From positions 19,672,700-19,736,699 of the forward strand of contig JANAVB010023996.1 of NCBI GenBank assembly GCA_029216955.1: a DNA stretch of 64,000 bases. The letters run 5' to 3'. The number at the start of each line of letters is the position of its first letter. Positions within the stretch are counted from its first letter, which is position 1. The notes under the pieces are model-generated. The model was given only the letters and a program-made list of their open reading frames with translations, had not been told where the DNA came from and ran no database searches. Source of the stretch: Iris pallida (Eukaryota; Streptophyta; Magnoliopsida; Asparagales; Iridaceae). The translations under genes and the position numbers were made by a program. Shown piece after piece: positions 47,203 to 58,956 of the stretch.

Positions 47203-49719
47203 CCTACTTGTTACATAGATAATGAGTTTACATAATTATGATAGAGGGATAGAATGAATTCTTTTTAGTTTCAGGTAATATAAGCTTGTAAAAAATTAAT
47301 TTCCTTGTAAGGTTTATATATATATATATATATACATGCATACTAATTTCAATAAGAAGTTGGCCCAACGTGGTGGTCTTGCACAATAGTGCATCTAAAT
47401 ATCTTCAAACTAAGTTTTATGGAATTATTTGATATTTATTTATATTAATTCAATTCTGTCCAGAAATTAATTAATGCTTAATTAGAGTAATTTTCACTTT
47501 ATTAACCTAGAAAAATAATCATTTTGGCACCCGGATACATACGTGACCTTGGTGACGTAATTCTTGGACTAGTATGTTGCACTCATGGACTGTAAATAAA
47601 CCTTAGAAACGAGAGTACGTTGCATTACTACTTAGATATTTATTTTGACATACCAATAATTCTCTTTTCATTGAAATTGAAGTTAAAACCAATTAACCAC
47701 CATACAAGTCACATTATAGATAGATTGCATGTGTTATGGACTAATCCACTATTAGCATGATTTCAAGTATACTTAGGGATGCCTTAAATAAACTTTGAGA
47801 TAGGATGATTATTACTTATTATTAGCAAAATGTTCAATTCTGTCCAGAATTTTAATTAGGCTTAAAATTACCTTTTTGATCTTGAAAACATGGTTTAACT
47901 TGATAATTTTGTATACCGGTCTACTATGGTAGCTACGTGCTAACTTTACATGTCTTAGAATACTTTTCTATATTCTTGATGAGTTAAATACAATATCTAG
48001 TCTGTAGTAGTTCTCTAAAATCATTTTCATCACTAAACAAAACTCGTTATTGTTCTTGACTTGCTTAGCATTTTGATAAAGCCTTGCAAACCAAGAATAA
48101 TTGCACGCTCCCTTGCCTGCTAGGTAAGAAAGCTACTTTATGTGCGTAGCTTTATTATAATTGCGTGGCCGGTGTTGAGAGTTGCTCCACCAAAGGGGTC
48201 GGCGTACCCGGTTTATATTTGCGTGTTGCCGGTGTTGAGGGTTGCTCCACCGAAGGCGTCGGCGTGCCCATTTATTATTTCTTTGTATTTATATGTTCTG
48301 GAATTTTTCGGGTCAGTAAATACAAAGGAGACTCTGCCGAAATTTTTGAGAATTTCCAGAGTTAGTCTATTTTCCGACAAACTCGGATTTCTTGAAAATT
48401 TTGACTCTAGTTCTAGACCACTTGACCATCCATCTCCGACCTATAATATCGGAGGGATTTTTGGAATCATGTCCATTTGGACATCTTAGAATTTTACCTT
48501 GGTTCCAATATTTCTCGGACTACTTTAGTTTCGGAAAAGACGAAACTAATATTTGAAAGCGACTTGACTTCTAGGACTCCCGTTTGGGAGATAGTTTCTC
48601 TGAAGTCTAAATGTTTAGAATAGGTTGCATGGGATATTTGGGAGAGAAACCGTTGGATCACACCCGGCTGACTTCTTAGCAATATCATTTTTCATTTTCG
48701 TACTGATCAGTCCCTGATACGGTGTTCGTGCGGCCGTGCGAATATCCGGGGTGAGGCTTAGCTCACTTTCTTGATCGCAATTAGACATCCAGGCCCTGAG
48801 TTTCAGCTCAGATATCCATTTGCACATTATCCTGAGTTTTCAGCTCAGAATACTTATTAATTCATTAGATATCCAGGCCCTGAGTTCAGCTCAGCTCTCT
48901 AATGAATGGGTTCGATATTCTTGGAAAAGTCCAAGTCATACGAACTTCTTGATTATAACACATGATGCGATGACTCAACCCAGATGATTCGAAAACCACT
49001 CATGATGTTATCTTGCTTGTAATCACATCAATATGTGATAGTACAGACGGCTGGAGAATCTAAGCACCAACCCGTTTTGTACGAGCCTGATCCCGGGCAA
49101 ATGGGGTTATTGTTGAGATGCTAGGCGAGTGTGTGTGATCCAGAAGTTTCTCTAAATTGCATTTAGGTCTAGAAAGATCTTGTCATGTCCTTGTGACATT
49201 AATTGAGAATATCTTACTTTTGACTAATATCAAGGTATGAGTTTTAATTGCTCTAGATACTAAATCTTGTTCACTTATCTTATTATTACGTATTCATACT
49301 TCTCCTTTGACTGAGGGCTTGCTCATCGTATTGACGACCTAGTTTTGTTCACTAGGGACTGAAGAAGATCAGGATGTGGATCAGGCGTACACTGAGAATG
49401 ATCTCTATGAATGATGTGGAACGGATGGAATGTAACTTCATTTTGAGAACATCTTCACTTATGTAAATTATGTGTTGAAGACAATGAATCAATTCTGTAT
49501 AATATGTGTTTTGGTGAATTCTAGATCAAGTATGTAATATTTCTGGATAAATGAATGTTATGCCATTTGTGGAATTCTGTGATTATGCCTTATATCTATG
49601 CCTATCCCGGACCTTACAGGCGACAATCGCAGGGTACAATTCGGTGCTCATTGTACAGGTGCGTAGCCTGGGGAGAAGTATCACGTGCCTCGAGTCATCT
49701 TGGGAACCGGGGCGTGACA
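46310..49719 (+). repeat. right LTR of element B
   Basis: Matches 24054-27547. It has a long TA run at 47146-47201 where the left LTR is short, and a short run at 47316-47333 where the left is long. It ends GGGGCGTGACA before the AAGAC duplication. Confidence 0.93.
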
Positions 49720-49725
49720 AAGACT

Positions 49726-49730
49726 TTATC
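49726..49730. repeat. target duplication TTATC, left copy (element D)
   Basis: TTATC precedes the left LTR of D, with the exact copy at 58957-58961. Only one base separates it from the AAGAC duplication of element B. Confidence 0.88.
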
Positions 49731-50288
49731 TATAGTACCCCGTCCTGCTCAGTCAATCGGAGGAATCGAAACGCCGACGACGTTCGAACTTAGCCTTGCA
49801 ACGGCTGCTCAAAGACTCGCTCGATCGAGGCGACCCCTCGCTCAGGTGAGGTAGTTTCGGTGAACTTGCCTTATCTTAGCCTTCATATACTAAATCGTAT
49901 GTTTTTAACTTGCACAATTTAGGCTTGATAATAAAAGAGACGCATCCACATAGCTAAGAGAATAATGCCGACGGATCGGAATGTGTTAAAACATGGAAAA
50001 AGGTCCCACGGTCTGCTTAGAGGTTTGCTTAGCGTGCTTTTAAAATGACACTCGATCCTTCATCCTGTGGCTTGGGAGAAGGAAAGCTGGTTTAAGTTGC
50101 CACGAAGTTAAGAACTTAGCCTAAGTCATAGGCGTCGCTCGCATGAATGCTTGATAAAGCATGCACGGTCCCGTTGTCCAAGGCTTGTCATAGCCTTAGC
50201 TTTCCCCACGGATTCAGTTGAATAGCACGGCTTATGGCATAAGTCTAGGCACCCAAAGAACTTATTTGTTCAAGTCGAACGCGTGCAC

Positions 50289-51558
50289 TGTTAGGGTTAT
50301 ATACTAAAAGCATCACTTTTTTAGTAACCTTATTTCCTTAAATTTTGAATGAGAATCATATAGGCAAATATTTGCATATTATATTTGTTGCAAGTGTTAA
50401 TGCAAATGTCTGATATTCTATATTGTAGATAATATGGTGTGTGGTGTCACACAGAAGATCATATTATCAGTTCCCTATGGAGTACAAAAATAGTTCACAA
50501 CCTAGATGGACTAGGACAATCTATTGGAAAGGTTGTAGTGTAATCTGGTATTAGTCTATCTTGACTATAGGTTTACACTAGTATACTTTGTATGTATTGA
50601 ACAGGACCACTTGAGGTTGTTCGCTTTGTACTGACTACATAAGAGAACAAACACCTCTGTTATTATGGATGCTTGTGCTCTTAACCCAGATATAATAACA
50701 GACATGTATATGCAGTGTGCATTATTTTGACTCATAAAAGAGTAAGATTCATTATGGATCGACAACCTCTATGAATTGGGTAATAATATTGTATGTATGA
50801 TGGGCTGTTGATTATAAATGGAATCCATGTCCCGATACATCAGGTTGATGATGTCCCCTTAAGGAGCTCATAAGGATTGTCATGTAAACCCTGCAGGTGG
50901 ATTATATCCGACATGACAAATAAAGTTGAGCGGTACTACTTAAGGATAAAAGATGTCGAATCAATATAGTTGTCAGTAACTTAATTTGATCGACGGACAT
51001 ACGATATCTTAACATGGGGAGCCAAACGAGCATATAATAAAAGGAGCCCACAAACATAATTTGGGATTAGAGAGGTAGTGCAACAATAGCTCATTAGTGG
51101 ATCGAACTATTGTTAATGGGCCTGTATTGTGTGTTCGGACTGAACACGGGATATCAAGATCCGTTAGGAGGCCTAACCCTAATTTATCCTCATAGTCCCT
51201 GCCGTAGCCTATATATATCCTCTATTCTCTGGCCGCCAGATTACCGATCAGAAATCTAAAACTTTCTCTAAATTCGTGATTCACGTAAGGAGAGAAAGAG
51301 AGGACTGCCAAAGAGAAGAAAAGGTTGGGAGATCGTCGCCCACACGACGTCCAACTCGAGGAAGGAATACGTGCAGAAGATCTTGGGGTCGTCCGCTCGA
51401 GATTGCCAGGAATTACTTGTCTCCTTTCCGCCGCAGGTATAATTCGTGAACCCTACTTTCTGCCTATGAAGGGTTAGAACACGTATTAGATCTGTTTAAC
51501 TTTCTATCAATCAATACGCACACCAAAGGAAGGGTCCTGGAAATCCCCAGTTCTATCA
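50289..51558 (+). mobile_element. solo LTR, probably Copia (1.27 kb), within the left LTR of D
   Basis: Absent from the right LTR of D, where the flanks are joined. Starts TGTTAGGG and ends CTATCA. The flanks TGCAC and TGTAC form a 5-bp duplication with one mismatch. A TATA-like CTATATATAT lies at 51209-51218, and an AG-rich leader follows. No coding frame. The Copia call is by general resemblance only. Confidence 0.7.
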
Positions 51559-51823
51559 TGTACGACACGTTCCCTCGAGGCAAAGCTTGACGCAGTCTTT
51601 GCTCGTCAAGTCATTGCATAATTAAGTTAGGCAAAGTTATGCCGGTCGATCGAAGCCATTTCTAGTACTGTTCTGCTCTTTCTGCGGTTGTCAAGACACA
51701 TAGTCCCACGATCTTAAGGCTCATTATATAAGTATGTGACTTGAGTGATAGCGTCGCCTAGAGAACAAGGTCTGTCTAAGGCACAAACCATGATTGGTTT
51801 AAGGAAAAGCATGCCACGGTCAA

Positions 51824-52250
51824 AGGAAGCACACGAGATCGGTCCCGCTACTTGGGAGTCTCGATAAGGAAGTACACGAGATCGGTTCCGCTACTTGGGA
51901 GTTTCGATAAGGAAGTTCATGAGATCGGTCCCGCTACTTGGAAGTCTCGATAAGGAAGCACACGAGATCGATCCCGCTACTTTGGAGTCTCGATAAGGAA
52001 GTACACGAGATCGGTCCCGCTACTTGGGAGTTACGATAAGGAAGCACACGAGATCGGTCCCGGAAGCACACGAGATCGGTCCCGCTACTTGGGAGTCTCG
52101 ATAAGAAAGTACACGAGATCGGTCCCGCTACTTGGGAGTCTCGATAAGGAAGTTCATGAGATCGGTCCCGCTACTTGGGAGTCTTGATAAGGAAGTCCAC
52201 GCGACTGGTTGTCGCCAAGATCGGTCCCGCTACTTGGGAGTCTCGATAGA
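51824..52250. repeat. 43-bp minisatellite in the left LTR of D
   Basis: About ten head-to-tail units of GGAAGYACACGAGATCGGTC followed by CCGCTACTTGGGAGTCTCGA and TAA. One unit is cut to 22 bases. Each unit can fold: CGAGA pairs with TCTCG and TCCC with GGGA. Confidence 0.92.
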
Positions 52251-53693
52251 AAGTTGGAAAGCATGGTCATGATTAAGGAAGGACTTGGTAGATCGAGTTG
52301 AGTCTTGCATGGTCATTGGACAACTTGCACGCAGGATGAATTCCTTGAACGATCCCTGGCGCCGGGTTCGTATCGGCCTAGGAGGAACTACAGATATTGT
52401 ACGACCTTCATCGACGGTACGACTCGATTGAAGTGAACAGTTACAATATAGGCTACGGATCATTCGGTGGGAGCTCGTACCTCGCACTCGAATGGTCACC
52501 GTATGCAAAGATCCAGGATAGCTTGACGTTGCTAGTGACCACTCATATAGATGTGTCGACATAAGAGCGGCTATCCGCATGTATGCCATTGGATTATGTC
52601 AAGTACTAGCAAGTTACGAGTTGGGTTAACAAGGTATACTTATAGCAAGCGCTAACCTTGAATCGTTGCAGGTTTGGTGTGCACGGTTGCATCACCATTC
52701 TAGAGCCTAAGATTTGGCTATAGCAAGGATACATGCTTCGACATGAATGTGGCGTCATCTCGAGTTAAGCCAGGAAGGGCCGTAAGGCAAGTTGGTTAAG
52801 TCTGGTTGATCCTTGGAAGGCACGGCCTCGGTCTTATGGCACGATCAAGTCCATTGGCACGACCAGCACAAGTTGTCCCCTTGACGTTATTGCACGAGAA
52901 TTTTCTAGAGGAATATAAAATAAGTGAAAGTCTTGGCACGACCGAGTTGTATAAGTTTCTACTTGTCGAGGCACTGCCTCGAATAAATATTGAAGCCACG
53001 AATATAGTATAGTACGACCCTGTCATTGTGTTGCCAAGTATAGGCCAATGTGTATTTGTCCTAAAATTGATCCTATGGCAAGACTAGAAAGACAATAAAA
53101 AAGGGATTAAGCTACACAAAGTAAATGAACGTGTCAGTTTTGTATGGGTGGGCGAGGAGCTCACTCCACCCATACAGTTGAGTACTGACACCCACACAAT
53201 TTTCATGTACAGGCACATGTAGAAGCCCGATGGCACGGAGCTCGCTTCGATGCATCGAGGCACGGAGTTCCTTGGCGTTTCGAGGCGTGCGGCCACATAG
53301 AGTCAGAACTTATACGGGACATAATGTATGGACATCGCCATTCCGAAGAATCTGCCACTCGTCGCCTTGAAGCTTCCATCGAGAAATGAGAGAGAGCAGA
53401 GTGACATGTAATGTAAGAGAAAAGTGAGCTTGAGAGACTTATAAATTGGCCTCGTGTCCACATTGTAATCTTTGTTCAATATCAATAAAAGAGTATTTTG
53501 CTGACCTGTGTTTTGCTTTAAATTTTCGTTGTTGAATATTCAATATTTCTATTTGGGACTTCTCTGCGATGACCCCATCGCTTAGCCTGTAATCGACCAT
53601 TATGAACCTACCTTGCATGAGTGCAATTTAGGCTCACGCGACATCACGCCTTAACGAGGACGATCGTTCCTACGGGAACGGGACATGACATAA

Positions 53694-53705
53694 TGGTATC
53701 AGAGC
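53694..53705 (+). promoter_or_regulatory. primer-binding site of element D (tRNA-iMet)
   Basis: TGGTATCAGAGC, three bases after the left LTR. Confidence 0.92.
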
Positions 53706-56249
53706 ACAGCTTTACGTCCTTGGACTTTCGATTGAATTCTTTAACTCTGATGTTCCGCAAACTCTGATGTTGTTTCCGTAAATCGGTTGGTACACTCTCT
53801 CTCAAATGTCCCTCAACATGTCCATACAATAAGTCTAAATATTTTGTAAAATCGCACAAAAGAAATTTGATTGAACAAAAGTTCAAGTAAAGAACGGTTG
53901 GCTAAGTCATGATGGGCATATACACCAGAATCATATCGACCTTAGCAAAGTCGCGTACGAGATTCAAATTATGTCGGATGACAATGAGTTAGACTCGATT
54001 GAGTATACAGAATGACTATCGATAGGTTGCCATTAGATGATGTTATCGTCGATGTGATATAGATGAGCGTGCTTGGGCTCGAACAAAAATTCGAAGTATG
54101 ATTCGAAACTTGTTTCGAGGATTTGTTAAATGACTTCATCCCTGAGTGGTGTATGGGATAGCTTTGGGGATGTCGATTGATTGAGGATGCAGGGTTCCAA
54201 TGAGTCTATTAGCAAATGTCGTATGTATGCAAAGCCATAGATCGAGTATCATTGAGTAAGTTATAACCGTGAAGATTTCAATGAGTTGATTCGAATGGAA
54301 TTATAATCGACGCGTACGGGATTGGAATTTGTATTGAACGTGAAATACAAGTGATAAGGAAAAGATAGATTAAAATCGAGGAAAATTTAAGGTGCACGAA
54401 CGGATGACTTGATCGAGGAAATCGATATGAATCGCATACAAAAAGTTAGCACGATTGGACCATAGCGTGCATAGAAGTGATTTGAATATTTGAGAATGAC
54501 TCTAAGGATTGAAATTGATGTTGCTCGATGGTTTGAATTAGCAAGAATTTAGGCAAATTGATGAAATTCATTGTTCAATGACTTAAGATAGTCGGATGAA
54601 TGTACGTGATTTTAGATTTGAACAAATTGAACATGTAACGGGTTTGTGAGATAATGATCGAACTTGATCTTGAATGTCGAGGAGATTATCCAGTTCGTAC
54701 GATAGCATCAGTTGTACGACTCGAAATTTGTTACAAATAAAAATTGTCAGGTTACGTATATCATAGATGGTATTGAGGCGTATCAAAGATCGATATGCGA
54801 TAACTCGGGGGTACTATAATTCGAGGAATGATGATCATGCAAAATGTTATTATTCTGATGGATTCTATGTTTGGAGATTTTGATAAGAATAAATGTTTGG
54901 AAGATTATGATCGTGTCTTGAGGATTGCGTTGATGGCCACAACGTCGACAATTTTGTCTTACGCGAGGGCATCTCCAGTCTCGCACATGCGTCACGTCGG
55001 ATTTGGGGGCGATCGTTCTGTGTGAGCGCAGACATGGTGATTCATGTCGCGGGAACGATCGAACTCAGAAAATCAAGACGTGGCAAGTTGGATTGCTTCG
55101 ACTTGTGGTTTGATGCGAATGTGGATTCGAGGATTGATCGGACTTGTGATTGATGATTGAATAAACTTAAGGATTGAGGACATCCAATACGCATATCGAG
55201 AATGAATTAGTCTAGACTCAAAACAAGCGTTACGCTCTGATGAGAATGATTATTTTGCGGAAGCATTGCATGGTAATTTCATGCCGACCTTGGATAATCG
55301 GACTCGTATAAAATTGGGGCGTGACATATTGTTAAAGTCAGATGACCTTGTGTTCGATTAAGCGAATTGGGATAAGTGACTTAAGGAATATGAAATGTGA
55401 ATTATGGTTTTGTAACAAGTCGTGTCGTAGCATGCTTGACTTGGAAAGAAAAGATAGGCAGATATTGTCGAATTTATTCGAAGAGATAGATTATACGAAT
55501 TGCATGTTAGATAAACGATATTGATATGTTGAGGAAATGGTTAAACATGACTCGATATGGATGGCTTTGCTGAATGACTCGGACCCCTTGGATTAAGTGT
55601 TGTAAGTGCGAATAGGAGATATATATATGCTCGTTGTTTAAAAATCTGAGTGATACGAGCTTGGGTAGAAAATCCCGTACTATCAACTTGGTTTGACCGT
55701 AGGATTGGGGTCAGTGTTGGCATTATTGTTGAAAAACTATGATTCCAATCTTGACATTGACTTTAGCCTTAAGAAATGGCCTAGCAGGTAAGGCGAGACG
55801 TCCATGTTGCAAGTGTTAGCATTGGAATGATTGATCTTGAGGATTGATATTAATGAATGAAATGATTCAAGAGTACAAAATACCCACTCACGAGACTCGG
55901 CTGACATGCATGTATTTCAGGGGTACCTGAATATGTTCACGATATGACTCGAGTGAGAATGACGAATTCTCTTTCACGCGGCTTGGCTGAAATGCATGTA
56001 TTTTAGGGACGCCTGGAATATATGCACGATCCAACCAAATGATTCGTTGAATTTAAATGAGACTTGAGGATTAAAAAAGTGTCAAGGATTTTGAAATTGT
56101 GTTAAAGGAAAGATTGATAGTAGTAGGAGCGTGGCTCGGATTGAATAAACACATTGGCGGAGTGTGTACGAGAGTCCTTGGATCAAAGTGGTCTATAAGT
56201 AAGTACTTAGTTAGTTTCGAGGAAGAAACTTTTACTGAGTGGTGTATGA
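53706..56249 (+). other. internal region of element D, no recognisable genes
   Basis: Every frame is closed by stops within about 80 codons, and no zinc knuckle, DSG, RT or integrase motif is seen. GAT-rich and TCGA-rich sequence dominates. A dyad related to TTTCGAGGACGAAA lies at 56213-56232. Confidence 0.6.
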
Positions 56250-58956
56250 TGTAGTGCCCCATCCCGCTCAGTCAATCGGAGGAATCGAAATGCCGACGGC
56301 ATTCGAACTTAGCCTTGCAACGACTGCTCGAAGACTCGCTCGGTCGAGGCGATCCCTCGCTCAGGTGGGGTAGTTTCGATGAACTTGCCTCATCTTAGCC
56401 TTCACATAATAAATCGCATGTTTTCAACATGCACAAGTTAGGCTTGATAATAAAAGAAATGCATCCACATAGCTAAGGGAATAATCTTGACGGGTCGAAA
56501 TATGTTAGAACATGGAATAAGGTCTCACGGTCTGCTTAGAAGTTTGCTTAACGTGCTTTTAAAATGACACTCGATCTTTCGTTCCGTGGCTTGGGAGAAG
56601 GAAAGCTGGTTTAGGTTGCCACGAAGTTAAGAACTTAGCCTAAGTCATAGGCGTCGCCCGCATGAATGCTTGATAAAGTATGTTCGGTTCCGTCATCCAA
56701 GGCTTGGCATAGCCTTGGCTCACCCCACAGATTCAGTTAAATAGCACGGCTTGTGGCATAAGTCTAGGCACACAAAGAACTTGTTTGTTCAAGTTGAACA
56801 CGTGCACGATACGTTCCCTTGAGGAAAAGCTTGACGTAGCCTTTGCTCGTCAAGTCATTACACAATTAAGTTAGTCAAATTTATGCCGATCGATCGAAGC
56901 CATTTCTAGCAATGTCCCGCTCTTTCTGCGGTTGTCAAGTCACATAGTCCTATGATCTTAAGGCTCGTAATATAAGTATATGACTTGAGTGATAGCGTCG
57001 CCTAGAGAACAAGATCTGTCTAAGGTACGAGCCATGGTTGGTTTAAGGAAAAGCATGCCACGGTCAAAGGAAGCACACGAGATCAGTCCCGCTACTTGGG
57101 AGTCTCGATAAGGAAGTACACGAGATCGATCCCGCTACTTGGGAGTCTCGATAAGAAAGTTCACGAGATCGGTCCTGCTATTTAGGAGTCTCGATAAGGA
57201 AGCACACGAGATCGGTCCCGCTACTTGGGAGTCTTGATAAGGAAGTACACGAGATCGATCCTGCTACTTGAGAATCTCGATAAGGAAGCACACGAGATCG
57301 GTTCCGTTACTTGGGAGTCTCGATAAGGAAGGACACGAAATCGGTTCCGTTACTTGAGAGTCTCGATAAGGAAGCACACGAGATCGGTCCCGCTACTTGA
57401 GAGTCTCGATAAGGATGTTCACGAGATCGGTCCTGCTACTTGGGAGTATCGATAAGGTAGTCCACACGACTGGTTGTCGTCGAGATCAGTCGTGCTACTT
57501 CGGAGTCTCGATAGAAAGTTGGAAAGCATGGACATGATTAAAGAAGGACTTGGTAGATCGAGTTGAGTCTTGCATGGTCATTGGACAACTTGCACGCAAG
57601 GTGAATTCCTCGAACGATCCCGGGACGCTGGGTTCGTGTCGGCATAGGAAGAATTGTAGATATTATATGACCTTCATCGATGGTACAACTCGATTGAAGT
57701 GAACCGTTACAATATAGGCAACGGGTCATTCGGTAGGAGCTCGTACCTCGTATGCGAATGGTCACCGTATGCAAAGATCCAGGATAGCTTGATATTGCTT
57801 GTGACCACTTATATAGATGTGTCGGCATAAGAGCGACTATCTGCATGTATGCCTTCGGATTGCGTCAAGTACTAGCAAGTTACGAGTTGGGTTAACAAGG
57901 TATACTTATAGCAAGCGCTAACCTTGAATCCGTATGGGTTTGGTGTGCACGGTTGCATCACCATTCTGGAGCCTAACATTTGGCTATAGCAAGGACACGT
58001 GCTTTGGCATGAATGTGGCGTCATCTCGAGTTAAGTCAGGAAGGACCGTAAGGCAAGTTGGTTAAGTCTGGTTGATCCTTGGGAGGCACGGCCTCGGTCT
58101 TAAGGCACGATCAAGTCCATTGGCACGACCAGCACGAGTCGTCCCCTTGACGTCATTGCACGAGAATGGTCTAGAGACACATAAAATAAGTGAAAGTCTT
58201 GGCACAACAGAGTTGCATAAGTTTCTACTTGTCGAGGTACTGCCTCAAATATATAATGAAACCACGAATAGAGTATAGCACGACCCTGTCGTTGCGTTGC
58301 CAAGTATAGGCCAATGAGTCTTTGTCCTATAATTGATCTTAAGGCAAGACTAGAAAGACAACAAAAAAGGGATTAAGCTGCACAAAGTAATGAACGTGTC
58401 GGTTTTGTATGGGTAGGTGATGAGCTCACTCCACCAGTACAGTTGAGTACTGACACCTACACAGTTTTCATGTGCAAGCACAGGTAGAAGCCCAATGGCA
58501 CGGAGGTCACTTGGATGCGTCGAGGCATAGAGTTCCTTGGCATTTCGAGGCGTGCGGCCGCATAGAGTCAGAACTTATATGGAACATAATGTATGGACAT
58601 TGCCATTCCGAAGAATCTGCCACTCGTCGTCTTGAAGCTTGCATCTAGAAATGAGATAGAGCAGAGTAACATGTAATATGAGAGAAAAGTGAGCTTGAGT
58701 GACTTGTAAATTGGCCGCGTGTCTATATTATAATCTTTGTTCAATATCAATAAAAGAGTATTTTGTATGACCTGTGTTTTGCTTTAAATTTCTGCAGCTG
58801 AATATTCAATGTTTCTGTTTGGGACTTCTATACGATGACCCCATCGCTTAGCCTATAATCGACCATTATGAACCTGCCTTACGTGAGTGCAATCTAGGCT
58901 TACGTGGCATCACGCCTTAGCGAGGACGATCGTTTCTACGGGAGCGAGGCGTGACA
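56250..58956 (+). repeat. right LTR of element D
   Basis: Starts TGTAGTGCCCCATCCC and ends GAGGCGTGACA. Matches 49731-53690 apart from the inserted solo LTR. Confidence 0.92.
57066..57515. repeat. 43-bp minisatellite in the right LTR of D
   Basis: About ten units homologous to 51824-52250, with different substitutions in most units and no 22-base partial unit. Confidence 0.92.

Larger units (their letters stand above)
49731..53690 (+). repeat. left LTR of element D, with an inserted solo LTR
   Basis: Starts TATAGTACCCC (right copy: TGTAGTGCCCC) and ends GGGACATGACA. About 2.69 kb without the insert at 50289-51558. Confidence 0.9.
49731..58956 (+). mobile_element. element D: LTR retrotransposon without recognisable genes (LARD-like or decayed)
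   Basis: LTRs at 49731-53690 (including a 1.27-kb insert) and 56250-58956, an iMet primer site and a TTTCGAGGAAGAAA dyad before the right LTR mark it as Gypsy-like. The interior of 2.56 kb has no gag or pol motif in any frame. LTRs differ by about 10% by eye in their first 300 bases. Without the insert it is about 8 kb. It is either a large non-autonomous derivative or too decayed to read. Confidence 0.88.

Noticed and set aside
51824..52250. CRISPR-like regular array
   Set aside because: The 43-bp units are directly adjacent with no unique spacers, the DNA is plant, and the array is duplicated because it lies in an LTR.
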